From NCBI GenBank assembly GCA_964636385.1, contig CAZWSC010000104.1, forward strand, positions 1 to 51,506: a stretch of 51,506 bases of DNA. Reading direction: 5' to 3'. Positions 1 to 7,806 of the stretch are shown in pieces. The notes under the pieces are model-generated. The model made no database searches. It saw only the letters and a list, made by a program, of their open reading frames with translations, and was not told the DNA's origin. Source of the DNA: CAZWSC01 sp964636385. Lineage in GTDB: Bacteria; Eisenbacteria; RBG-16-71-46; CAIMUX01. How positions within the stretch are numbered: the first letter of the stretch is position 1; each line of letters starts with the position of its first letter. The position numbers were made by a program, and so were the translations under genes.

Positions 1-155
1 ACGGCAGGCCCTCGATATCCCCCACGGTCCCGCCTATCTCTATGATCGAGATGTCGCTGCCGGTCCGCTTCACAGCCTCCTTCATCCGCCGCTTGATCTC
101 GTCCGTGACGTGCGGGATGACCTGGACTGTCTTTCCCCGATAGTCACCCCGGCTC
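1..155 (-). pseudogene. Inverted copy of an internal pyrG (CTP synthase) segment
   Basis: Read on the minus strand this stretch is an open frame matching the CTP synthase synthetase domain, including GDYRGKTVQVIPHVT and, towards position 1, IEIGGTVGDIEGLP. The last part is an exact reverse complement of 248-307 on the plus strand (position i pairs with 308-i; about 60 bases without mismatch). It supplies the residues that should lie just before the plus-strand pyrG fragment, so the true gene sequence is folded back here. No gene boundary exists at the switch. An assembly or sequencing fold-back at a contig end explains this better than a real inversion. Confidence 0.85.
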
Positions 156-249
156 TCCCCCGCCCGGGGACGGGCGGGGATCCCGGCCCCCCCGGAGGGC
201 GGGGGAGAGAACGGGGGGGGGGAGGAGGGGGGTTGGGAGGCGGACCCGC
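156..249. other. Degraded G-rich arm of a fold-back palindrome
   Basis: This is the second arm of the palindrome 1-307. Aligned with the reverse complement of 60-152, it agrees well near 249 and progressively worse towards 155. Where the two differ next to the good end, the plus-strand base is mostly G (for example runs of nine Gs near 212-220). Such a gradient and base bias look like read-end quality decay rather than evolution. It carries no feature of its own. Confidence 0.7.
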
Positions 250-1485
250 AGCGACATCTCGATCATAGAGATAGGCGGGACCGTGGGGGATATCGAGGGC
301 CTGCCGTTCCTGGAAGCGATCCGCCAGATGCGATTGGACCTGGGGCCGCGGCGAACCCTCTTCCTGCACGTCACGCTGGTCCCCTACATCCGGGCGGCGC
401 AGGAGTTGAAGACCAAGCCGACCCAGCACAGCGTCAAGGGGCTCCGGGAGATCGGCATCCAGCCGGACATCCTGATCTGCCGTTCCGAAGTTCCCGTCTC
501 GCCCGAACTCCGCGAGAAGATCGCGCTCTTCTGCAATGTCCCCACCAGGTGTGTAATCGAGAACCCTGATGTCCGCTCGATCTACGAACTGCCGCTGATC
601 CTGCACCGGGGAGGGCTGGATGCTATCGCCCTCGACCTGATGGGCCTCGAGTCGCCCCGCGAGCCCGACCTGCGTCCGTGGGAGGAGACGGTCCGCAGGA
701 TCGTGGATGCCCCCGGGCGCGTGAAAATCGCGGTTTGCGGCAAGTACACGAATCTGCAGGATGCGTACAAGTCCGTCCTGGAGGCCTTCGTGCATGCCGG
801 TGCCGTCAACGGGGTACAGGTGGAGATCCGCTGGGTGGAATCGACGGAGCTCGAGGAACACCCGCCAGCCCAGTTTCTGGAAGGCGTCGACGGGATCCTC
901 GTGCCCGGCGGCTTCGGGGACAGGGGTATCGAGGGGATGATCCGCGCGGTCGAGTATGCCCGCCTGCACGGAGTGCCCTTCCTCGGGATATGCCTTGGCC
1001 TGCATTGTTCCGCGGTTGAGTTCGCCCGCAACGTTTGCGGCATGGACAGGGCCAACTCCGCCGAGTTCGACGAGGGTACGCCCGATCCTGTGATCTACCT
1101 GATGCCGGAACAGCTGGCCTATACGACCAAGGGCGGGACGATGCGGCTGGGCGCCTACGAATGCCGGATTGCGCCGGGCAGCCGGGCCCATGACGCGTAC
1201 GGCCTGGACCAGATACGCGAGCGCCACAGGCACAGGTATGAGTTCAACAACGAGTACAAGAGCACCCTGGAAGCGCGGGGCATGGTCTTCTCGGGCGTGT
1301 GCCCGGAGAATGATCTCGTCGAGATCCTGGAGCTGAAGGATCACCCCTGGTTCGTTGCAGTGCAGTTCCATCCCGAGCTGCGCTCCCGTCCAAGGTCGCC
1401 GCATCCCCTGTACAGGGCCTTCGTGGCGGCGGCCGTTCGCCATCGCGGGGAAGCGGCGGGAGGAGGGCAGGGGCAGCGGACCTGA
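250..1485 (+). CDS. pyrG: CTP synthase, 5'-truncated by the fold-back
   Basis: ATP- and glutamine-dependent amination of UTP to CTP, cytosolic, last step of de novo pyrimidine nucleotide synthesis. The visible 411 residues start in IEIGGTVGDIEGLP and run through the end of the synthetase domain (KTKPTQHSV, QPDILICRS, KIALFCNV) and the whole class I glutamine amidotransferase domain: oxyanion strand VPGGFGDRG, nucleophile in GICLG (Cys 248 of the visible part) and the His/Glu of FHPE near the C-terminus. About 130 N-terminal residues are missing compared with the usual ~540; part of them appears inverted at 1-155. GTG 283 is internal to the conserved GTVGD motif and is not a start. kdsA follows after 31 bases. 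Confidence 0.95.
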   Translation, partial: SDISIIEIGGTVGDIEGLPFLEAIRQMRLDLGPRRTLFLHVTLVPYIRAAQELKTKPTQHSVKGLREIGIQPDILICRSEVPVSPELREKIALFCNVPTRCVIENPDVRSIYELPLILHRGGLDAIALDLMGLESPREPDLRPWEETVRRIVDAPGRVKIAVCGKYTNLQDAYKSVLEAFVHAGAVNGVQVEIRWVESTELEEHPPAQFLEGVDGILVPGGFGDRGIEGMIRAVEYARLHGVPFLGICLGLHCSAVEFARNVCGMDRANSAEFDEGTPDPVIYLMPEQLAYTTKGGTMRLGAYECRIAPGSRAHDAYGLDQIRERHRHRYEFNNEYKSTLEARGMVFSGVCPENDLVEILELKDHPWFVAVQFHPELRSRPRSPHPLYRAFVAAAVRHRGEAAGGGQGQRT

Positions 1486-1516
1486 GTTGTGCCACACAAC
1501 GGACTCTGGAGGACAC

Positions 1517-2386
1517 ATGCAGCCAGTCGAAGGGAACCCGAAGCGGCAGGTCCGGATACTGGGCCGCGAACTCGGACCGGGGGAACTCCTCGTCATCGCC
1601 GGGCCGTGCATACTGGAGGGCCCGGAGATGGCCCTGGAGATCGCATCCACCCTCGCCGGCTTCGCTGATGCGCACCGGTTCCGACTGGTCTTCAAGGCAT
1701 CGTACCGCAAGGCGAATCGCAGCTCGGTCCATTCCTTCACAGGGCTCGGCGATGGGGAAGCCCTGCAGATCCTCGGGCGGGTCCGCGCAGAGGTGAAGGT
1801 GCCGGTGCTTACCGACATCCACGAGCCGGCTGAGGCTGCCGGGGCTGCCGGGGTGTCCGACTGCCTCCAGATCCCCGCGTTTCTCTCCCGGCAGACCGAA
1901 CTGCTGCAGGCGGCCGCAAGGACCGGGCGCGCCGTCAATGTGAAGAAGGGGCAGTTCCTGGCGCCGGACGACATGCCGAGGGTTGTGGAGAAAATCCGTC
2001 ACGTCAGCCCTGATGCAGAGATATGGCTGACCGAGCGCGGGGCGGCGTTCGGGTATCACAACCTTGTCGTCGACATGCGCGTCTTTCCCCTGCTGAGGCC
2101 GCTCGGGGTGCCGCTCATCTACGACGCCACGCATTCGCTGCAGCATCCCGGGGTCGGGGGTGACAGGCGCCATGCGCGGGCGCTTGCCCGTGCCGCGATC
2201 GCCGCCGGGGCAGACGGGCTGTTTGTGGAGACTCACCCTGATCCTCGGAGGGCGCTCTCCGACTCGACAACGCAGCTGCCGCTTGGCGGGCTGGGTCCGT
2301 TCCTGGAGGAGATGACTGACTGGAAGCGCCTCCAGGCTGAGTGGATCGACAGGCGGGACACCGTATCCGGTGAGGAGGTCGGGTGA
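1517..2386 (+). CDS. kdsA: 3-deoxy-8-phosphooctulonate (KDO-8-P) synthase
   Basis: Condenses phosphoenolpyruvate with arabinose-5-phosphate to KDO-8-phosphate for the LPS inner core. The 289-residue protein has the family landmarks VIAGPCILEG, FKASYRKANRSS, KKGQFLAP, ERGAAFGYHNLVVDMR, DATHSLQHPG and ETHPDP. Cys 31 in AGPC is the residue that marks the metal-dependent class (the metal-free E. coli type has Asn here), so a divalent-metal enzyme is expected. ATG 1517 was chosen over upstream in-frame codons because GGAGG sits 4 bases before it and the protein then has normal length. Its TGA overlaps the GTG of kdsD, indicating translational coupling. Confidence 0.96.
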   Translation: MQPVEGNPKRQVRILGRELGPGELLVIAGPCILEGPEMALEIASTLAGFADAHRFRLVFKASYRKANRSSVHSFTGLGDGEALQILGRVRAEVKVPVLTDIHEPAEAAGAAGVSDCLQIPAFLSRQTELLQAAARTGRAVNVKKGQFLAPDDMPRVVEKIRHVSPDAEIWLTERGAAFGYHNLVVDMRVFPLLRPLGVPLIYDATHSLQHPGVGGDRRHARALARAAIAAGADGLFVETHPDPRRALSDSTTQLPLGGLGPFLEEMTDWKRLQAEWIDRRDTVSGEEVG

Positions 2387-3375
2387 CACTGGACAGGGAC
2401 AGACTGCTCTGCCTGAGCCGGAAGGTTCTGGACCAGGAGGAGAAGGGGCTTCGCGCCCTTCGCCGGGTTGTGGAGAAGGAGCCGTTCGCTGAGACGGTGG
2501 AGATGCTGGTCGCCTGCCGGGGCCGCATCATAGTCTGTGGGGTGGGCAAGTCCGGGATCGTCGGACAGAGGATCGCTTCCTCGTTCCGTTCCACCGGGGC
2601 GCCCTCGATCTTCCTGCATCCCGTGGAGGCGATGCACGGTGACCTGGGGCTGGTGGATCCTGCCGACATCGGCCTCTTCCTCAGCAAGAGCGGAGAGAGC
2701 GCCGAACTGCTTCATCTCCTTCCCACCTTCAAGCGGATTCCGGTTCCCCTGGCCGTGATCGTGGGAAACGGCGCGTCGCAGCTGGGCCGCTCCGCAGAAG
2801 CCTGCATCGAACTGGGGCCGATGGAGGAGGCGGGCCCACTGGCGCTCGTCCCCACCACAACGCTGACCGCGTTCCAGGTGATGGGCGACCTCCTCGTCAC
2901 CGCCCTCTATGTCGCCCGGGGCGTTACGGAGGCCGATCTGGCATGGCTGCACCCGGGAGGGGTGATCGGCCGGAAGGTCACCCTGCGGGTCAGCGAGATC
3001 ATGCACCGGGGCGACGGGCTGCCCTGCGTCAGGGAGACCGCATCGCTGCGCGAGGCGATCATGGAGATGATGGAGAAGAAGCTCGGCATGACCACGGTGG
3101 TCGACTCCGAAGGCAGGCTGAGCGGGATCCTTACAGACGGCGACCTGAGGCGCGCCGTTCACACGCATGACAGGATAGATCCGCTCTCTGTCGCCGAGGT
3201 CATGACCAGGAATCCGAGGACGGTGCACGGCGATGCCCTCCTGGCCGCCGCGGTCGAACGGATGGAGAACAACCCGGGGGGTCCGATCACAACCCTGGTG
3301 GTGCCCGACGAAGACGGAAGGCCCGAAGGGGTGATCCACCTGCACGATTGCCTGAGAATCCCCGGCGGGAAGTGA
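2383..3375 (+). CDS. kdsD: Arabinose-5-phosphate isomerase (SIS + two CBS domains)
   Basis: Interconverts ribulose-5-phosphate and arabinose-5-phosphate, the substrate of the KdsA encoded just upstream. The 330 residues have the standard KdsD plan: an N-terminal SIS sugar-isomerase domain (VGKSGIVGQRIASSFRSTG, then HPVEAMHGDLG and LSKSGESAE), the conserved HPGGVIG linker, and two CBS domains, the second containing TDGDLRRA-like sequence. GTG start in a GTGA overlap with the kdsA stop. KdsC phosphatase, which often follows in such clusters, is absent here; an acyltransferase gene comes next. Confidence 0.94.
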   Translation: MTLDRDRLLCLSRKVLDQEEKGLRALRRVVEKEPFAETVEMLVACRGRIIVCGVGKSGIVGQRIASSFRSTGAPSIFLHPVEAMHGDLGLVDPADIGLFLSKSGESAELLHLLPTFKRIPVPLAVIVGNGASQLGRSAEACIELGPMEEAGPLALVPTTTLTAFQVMGDLLVTALYVARGVTEADLAWLHPGGVIGRKVTLRVSEIMHRGDGLPCVRETASLREAIMEMMEKKLGMTTVVDSEGRLSGILTDGDLRRAVHTHDRIDPLSVAEVMTRNPRTVHGDALLAAAVERMENNPGGPITTLVVPDEDGRPEGVIHLHDCLRIPGGK

Positions 3376-3387
3376 GGTCCCTGGTCT

Positions 3388-4356
3388 GTGACGGCAAGCC
3401 GGACATCCAGAGGGGCCCTGAAGCGATACCGCAAGGGGCTCAAGCGATGGATTAGATTCTGGGTATTGCGGGTTGTCCTCCAACCGCTTGCAGTCCTGCC
3501 GCTGAGGCCTGCCCGGCGCTACGGAGCTGCCTTCGGAGCATTGGCATGGTGTCTCATGCCGGGCCTGCGGCGGAGAACCCTGGAGAACCTTCGGGCTGCC
3601 TTTCCGGAGTGGCCGGCTGCGCGGAGGAATGAAGTCGCGGCCGGCGTCACCCGGTGGATCGGTACAACCGGCGCGGATGTGCTGCATCTTGGGGGGCCGG
3701 ATCACGAGGCTTTGCTCGAGTCGATCCAGGTGCGGGGGCTAAAACATCTCCCGTCGGATCCCGGGGACCGGCGCGGCATCGTGATGGTTACAGGACACCT
3801 GGGCAATTGGGAGCTTCTGGGCTCCTGGGTCGCGTCCCGCGGCCGGCCCTTTCGTGCGCTCTACCATTCCTTTCACGAGAAACGCCTGGATGGCATGGTC
3901 GAGGTGATCAGGGAGCGGGCCGGAGTGCGGGGCCTTGCCGCAGGGAGAAGCCCTCTCCCTGCGGTACGGGCGTTGCGGCGCGGAGAGGTGATCGGGGTGC
4001 TGATCGACCGGGTCCCCCGGGGCAGAGCAGTTGATTGCAGGTTCTTCGGCAGGGAGTGCAGGACTGCACCCGGTGCGGCATGGCTTGCCGTAACGACAGG
4101 CGCACCGATAATACCTGTTGCGCTGTTCCGGCGGGGCGGTGATGGATACCTTCTGGACATCAGGGAGCCTCTGGACCCTGCAAGTGGCGAATGGGGTTCA
4201 GGCGATGGTGCCATTGCCGGCCTGACCCGCCGGTTGACATCGATACTGGAGGAGCAGATTCGCGAGGCCCCCGAACAGTGGCCCTGGTTTTTCGACCGGT
4301 GGAAGATCCGCACGGGGGAGATCCTGGGAGGAAGGATCGATGATGATCAGCCCTGA
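3388..4356 (+). CDS. LpxL/HtrB-family lipid A acyltransferase
   Basis: Probable inner-membrane late acyltransferase adding a secondary acyl chain to lipid A. The protein has 322 residues, a basic N-terminus followed by a hydrophobic segment (about 25-55), and the catalytic HX4E motif as HLGNWE (His 137, Glu 142), plus the family's IDRVPRG region and a C-terminal PEQWPWFFDRW that matches the usual P-x-Q-Y-x-W-x-H/R-R-R/F segment. GTG start 12 bases after kdsD. Placement between KDO and Lpt genes supports LPS assembly. Whether it adds laurate, myristate or another chain cannot be told from sequence. Confidence 0.87.
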   Translation: MTASRTSRGALKRYRKGLKRWIRFWVLRVVLQPLAVLPLRPARRYGAAFGALAWCLMPGLRRRTLENLRAAFPEWPAARRNEVAAGVTRWIGTTGADVLHLGGPDHEALLESIQVRGLKHLPSDPGDRRGIVMVTGHLGNWELLGSWVASRGRPFRALYHSFHEKRLDGMVEVIRERAGVRGLAAGRSPLPAVRALRRGEVIGVLIDRVPRGRAVDCRFFGRECRTAPGAAWLAVTTGAPIIPVALFRRGGDGYLLDIREPLDPASGEWGSGDGAIAGLTRRLTSILEEQIREAPEQWPWFFDRWKIRTGEILGGRIDDDQP

Positions 4357-4990
4357 AGGACCGCCCGTATCCGGGGGACAGAGACGGACGGGGCGCACTT
4401 CGCTGCGCGGCACGGGTCTGCTTCTGGCTGCCCTGGCTGCTCCGGCAGTCCTCTCCTGCAGCTCCGATCCGGCCATCGGCACGGAAGACAGCCTGCAGGA
4501 GCCGGCCGTTCCCCAGCAGATCCTGGTCGGCGTACACCTTCGCGAGACAAGCGTCAGGGGGCTGCTCTGGGTCCTCGAGGCCGACCACGGGGTCTCCTAC
4601 GGTCCCCAGGATCCGATCCACCTGGAGACACTGACCGTCCGCTTCTACGACGGCGGTCCCATGGTGAAGTCGACACTGACCAGCAGGCGCGGCGTCGTGG
4701 ACGAGAAGAGTCGGACCATCACCGCACTCGATTCGGTGGTCGTGGTGACTCCGGACGGAGAACGCCTCGAAACGGAGCAACTGCATTGGGACCCTGTTAA
4801 CGAGCAGGTAACCAACGACACCTTTTTCCGGCTCACCCGTGGCGGGGATCTCCTGACGGGTGTGGGAATACGGGCCGAGCCGGACCTCAGCAGATATGAG
4901 ATACTGGGGGAGGTGCGGGCCGAGATGGTCGATCAGGACAACCGGGAGATTCTGGAGGCGCTGGATGGCGAGACCCCAGCCGCCCCCTGA
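4340..4990 (+). CDS. lptC: LptC-like LPS export lipoprotein
   Basis: Likely the periplasmic LptC component that takes LPS from the LptBFG transporter. 216 residues: an N-terminal hydrophobic segment ending in a lipobox-like VLSC (Cys 40), then a beta-rich DUF1239/LptC-type domain with 'ETLTVRFYDGG', 'SRRGVVDEKSRTI' and 'ETEQLHWDP' patterns. E. coli LptC is membrane-anchored, not lipidated; lipoprotein forms are known in FCB bacteria. It begins inside the lpxL-like gene (17-base overlap) at one of two adjacent ATGs and is followed by lptB. No separate lptA is visible between them. Function rests on the motif style and the neighbour, so it is less certain than lptB. Confidence 0.8.
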   Translation: MMISPEGPPVSGGQRRTGRTSLRGTGLLLAALAAPAVLSCSSDPAIGTEDSLQEPAVPQQILVGVHLRETSVRGLLWVLEADHGVSYGPQDPIHLETLTVRFYDGGPMVKSTLTSRRGVVDEKSRTITALDSVVVVTPDGERLETEQLHWDPVNEQVTNDTFFRLTRGGDLLTGVGIRAEPDLSRYEILGEVRAEMVDQDNREILEALDGETPAAP

Positions 4991-5015
4991 CAGACTCGAG
5001 GGGGTCGGGACGGAG

Positions 5016-5762
5016 ATGAGGCAGGCTGTGTGCCCCGGCGGCGATGCACTTGAAGCCTCCGGCCTCGAGCGCAGCTACGGCAGGACCCGCATTGTCAAGG
5101 GTGTCAGCCTCCGGGTGGCAAGCGGCGAGGTCGTCGGTCTCCTTGGTCCGAACGGCGCAGGCAAGACGACCACCTTCTACATGATCGTGGGGCTTCTCCA
5201 GCCGCATGCCGGGAAGATTCTCCTTCACGGAAAGGAGATCACGAACACGCCGATGTACCGCCGGGCGCGCCTGGGGATAGGCTACCTTTCGCAGGAACCG
5301 AGCATCTTCCGTCGCCTCACCGTGTGGGAGAACGTGATGGCGATCCTGGAAACCCTGCCCATGGGCAGGCAGGATCGGAACCGTCGCTGTGAAGAACTGC
5401 TGAACGACCTGGACATTCTGCACCTGAAGGACCGCCGCGGAATGAACCTGTCGGGCGGGGAGCGCAGGCGCACTGAGATCAGCAGGGCTCTCGTGACGAA
5501 TCCATCCTTCATCCTGCTGGACGAACCGTTCGTGGGGATAGATCCGATCGCTGTGGCGGAGATCCAGCAGATTATAAGGAGCCTGCGCAACCGGGGGCTG
5601 GGTGTGCTCATCACCGACCACAGCGTGCGCGAGACCCTGGGGGCCACGGATCGCGCCTACCTGATGTACGAGGGCCGGATTCTCCTCTCCGGCACGGCCG
5701 AGGAGGTGGCTTCCGACCCGATGGCCCGGAGATTGTACCTTGGGGATAGCTTCCGACTATGA
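5016..5762 (+). CDS. lptB: LPS export ABC transporter ATP-binding protein
   Basis: Cytoplasmic ATPase that powers LPS extraction with LptF/LptG (not in the window). It has Walker A GPNGAGKT (residues 44-51 from this start), a Q-loop in GYLSQEPSIFRRLTVWEN (typical of LptB), signature LSGGERRR, Walker B with LLDEPFVGIDP, and the switch His in TDHSV. From ATG 5016 it is 248 aa, near the family's ~240. An upstream in-frame ATG at 4965, inside lptC, has a better Shine-Dalgarno (GGAGG at 4954-4958, 6 bases away) and would add 17 residues, so the start is open. The stop overlaps an ATG of the rpoN frame. Confidence 0.95.
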   Translation: MRQAVCPGGDALEASGLERSYGRTRIVKGVSLRVASGEVVGLLGPNGAGKTTTFYMIVGLLQPHAGKILLHGKEITNTPMYRRARLGIGYLSQEPSIFRRLTVWENVMAILETLPMGRQDRNRRCEELLNDLDILHLKDRRGMNLSGGERRRTEISRALVTNPSFILLDEPFVGIDPIAVAEIQQIIRSLRNRGLGVLITDHSVRETLGATDRAYLMYEGRILLSGTAEEVASDPMARRLYLGDSFRL

Positions 5763-5797
5763 GCCGACGCGGCAGCCAGAGTAGAGAGGAGATTCCC

Positions 5798-7228
5798 ATG
5801 GCCACCCGGACCACCCTGCACACGCGGACCACACCGGCCCTTGTCCTGACACCAGGGACCCAGCTCGCCCTTGAGCTGCTCCAGATCCCGACACTCGAGC
5901 TGCGCGACCTGGTGCAGCAGGAGCTTCTCACCAACCCATTGCTGGATCTGGAGGACGAGGAGGTCTCAGCGGCTGATGATCCCCCTGCATCCAATGCGGG
6001 AACAGAGGCGCCCTCCCCGGCTCCGGCTTCACAGGATGAGGAACCACCGCTGCCGGACTGGGCGGACCTGCTTCCGGAACGCGACGAGCCGGTCTGCGAC
6101 TCCGGCAGGCAGGGAAGCGGCCCGGATGGGTCGCTGGAGCGGAGACAGAGGCAGGGTCCTACGCTGGCCGGGCATCTCCTAGGCCAGGTTCGTTTGTCGG
6201 AGAAAGACCCCGCGCTGATTTCCGCGGCTGAGTTCCTGATCGGGTGTCTGGACGACAGGGGGTACCTGTGCTGCCTGGTGGATGAGGCGGCGGCCGACCT
6301 CGGTATCCCCCCGGATCAGGCGGAATCCGCGCTGCGCCTGATCCAGACTCTGGATCCTCCCGGTGTCGGGGCGCGGGACCTGAGGGAGTGCCTCCTGCTG
6401 CAACTGGCGGCCTCGGGAAGGGAAGGGGGGCTGGCCTGGCGGATCGTGAACGGGCATCTCCCGGACCTCGTTGCGCGGCGCCATGTGGAGCTGTCACGAA
6501 GGCTCGGAACGCCTTTGAGGGACGTGTGCGCCGCCGTGGGGGAGATCCGGAGACTGCATCCCCATCCGGGACGACTGGTCGCGGCGGACGAGGTGCGTTA
6601 CATTTTCCCGGACCTCATCATGGAACGGGTGGGAGACGGCTTCGAGGTCTACCCGAATGAGCAGGCGATGCCGAGGCTGCGCCTCAGCCGCTGGTGCCGC
6701 GAGATGCTGGCATCGGGAACAGAGCACACCGGGGCAGGTGAGTTCGCCCGAAGCAGGCTGCGCTCCGCCCGATGGCTCGTTCGGGCACTGGACAGGAGGC
6801 GGAGCACAATGCAGAGGGTTGCGGAGGCGATCGCGGGGGAGCAGAAGGGCTTCCTCGAGCACGGGGTATCGCATCTGCGTCCCCTGACCCTGCAGCAGGT
6901 CGCATCGAAGCTCGGCCTTCACGAATCGACAGTGGCCCGCGTGGTCCGGAACAAGTATGTGCAGACCCCGGGGGGGATGTTTCCGCTGAAGTTCTTCTTC
7001 TCCAGCTCCCTCCCGACCCGGTCTGGAGGAGAGGCGTCGGGGCGTGCAGTCCGCGAGCGGATCCGCACCATCATTGAGGAAGAGGAGCGGGGTCGTCCGC
7101 TGTCGGACCATGAACTGGCCAGGCAGCTGCAGCGGGACGGGATCCGCATCGCGCGCCGCACCGTGGCCAAGTACAGGGAGAGCATGAAGATAGAACCCGC
7201 CCGTCTGCGGCGCAGGCGTGTGGGATAG
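5798..7228 (+). CDS. rpoN: RNA polymerase sigma-54 factor
   Basis: Alternative sigma factor for -24/-12 promoters, dependent on AAA+ activators. 476 residues with the three expected regions: a Gln/Leu-rich region I (TPGTQLALELLQIPTLEL), an acidic linker rich in Asp/Glu/Pro, the core-binding domain, a helix-turn-helix (LTLQQVASKLGLHESTVARV) and the invariant RpoN box ARRTVAKYRE at 452-461. ATG 5798 is preferred over ATG 5759 (overlapping the lptB stop) because a GAGAGGAG lies 7 bases upstream and region I then starts as in homologues. The lptB-rpoN-hpf-hprK order is conserved across proteobacteria and implies coupling of envelope and PTS control. No sigma-54 activator gene is present in the window. 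Confidence 0.97.
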   Translation: MATRTTLHTRTTPALVLTPGTQLALELLQIPTLELRDLVQQELLTNPLLDLEDEEVSAADDPPASNAGTEAPSPAPASQDEEPPLPDWADLLPERDEPVCDSGRQGSGPDGSLERRQRQGPTLAGHLLGQVRLSEKDPALISAAEFLIGCLDDRGYLCCLVDEAAADLGIPPDQAESALRLIQTLDPPGVGARDLRECLLLQLAASGREGGLAWRIVNGHLPDLVARRHVELSRRLGTPLRDVCAAVGEIRRLHPHPGRLVAADEVRYIFPDLIMERVGDGFEVYPNEQAMPRLRLSRWCREMLASGTEHTGAGEFARSRLRSARWLVRALDRRRSTMQRVAEAIAGEQKGFLEHGVSHLRPLTLQQVASKLGLHESTVARVVRNKYVQTPGGMFPLKFFFSSSLPTRSGGEASGRAVRERIRTIIEEEERGRPLSDHELARQLQRDGIRIARRTVAKYRESMKIEPARLRRRRVG

Positions 7229-7251
7229 CCCAAACTCGACAGGAGGGATCG

Positions 7252-7794
7252 ATGGAGATCATCACGACCGCAAGGCGCATGAAGCTGACCCCGGAGCTGA
7301 AGGAGCAGGCGGAGAAGAGGATTCAGAAGCTGAACCGCTACTCGGACCAGATTCTGGAAGCCCACCTGGTCCTGAGCGAGGAGAAGTACAGGCAGATCGC
7401 CGAGCTTACGCTGCGTGCCGCCGGGACCGACCTGGTCAGCCGCGAGGAGACAACCGAGATGGTTACCTCCATAGACCGTGTGGTCGACCGGATGGAGAGG
7501 CAGATCAAGAAGCTCAATGCCCGTATCAAGGACCGCAAGGCTCTCCGCCCTGTGCCGGCGATGAGCGTGATTGAGGAGATGGAACTCCCCGACGTCGAGG
7601 TGGAGGAGGAGTTCAGCCCGGTGGTGGTGCGCAGCCAGCAGGTCTCCAGGGAGCCGATGACCGTCGAGGACGCCATCCTGTTCATGCGTGAGAGGGACTG
7701 GGATCTGCTTCTGTTCTCCAACGTGAAGACAGGACGCCCCTGCATGGTGCATATGCGTCCGGACGGGAACTTCGGGCTGGTAGAGATGGAGTAG
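7252..7794 (+). CDS. hpf: Ribosome hibernation-promoting factor, long form
   Basis: Binds the 30S decoding region in slow growth and drives 100S dimer formation. The 180 residues contain the N-terminal S30AE/YfiA domain (ETIVTTARR-like start, then IQKLNRYSDQILEAHLVLS) and the C-terminal dimerisation domain (REPMTVEDAILFMRERDWDLLLF...NFGLVE), which identifies the long form. GGAGG lies 6-9 bases before ATG 7252. It sits 23 bases after rpoN, the classic neighbour. Confidence 0.95.
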   Translation: MEIITTARRMKLTPELKEQAEKRIQKLNRYSDQILEAHLVLSEEKYRQIAELTLRAAGTDLVSREETTEMVTSIDRVVDRMERQIKKLNARIKDRKALRPVPAMSVIEEMELPDVEVEEEFSPVVVRSQQVSREPMTVEDAILFMRERDWDLLLFSNVKTGRPCMVHMRPDGNFGLVEME

Positions 7795-7806
7795 CCGGAG
7801 CACGTG

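Noticed and set aside
283..285. GTG 283 as the pyrG start
   Set aside because: The codon is the Val inside the conserved GTVGDIE motif; coding sequence clearly continues upstream (IEIGG) to about 250 and, inverted, at 1-155.
82..1974. 630-residue minus-strand open frame
   Set aside because: It is antisense to pyrG and kdsA, has no domain-like sequence, and runs through the fold-back artefact; long antisense frames are expected at this GC content.
2233..3705. 490-residue minus-strand open frame
   Set aside because: Antisense to kdsA, kdsD and the acyltransferase gene, which have clear family motifs; Arg/Pro/His-rich translation typical of a shadow.
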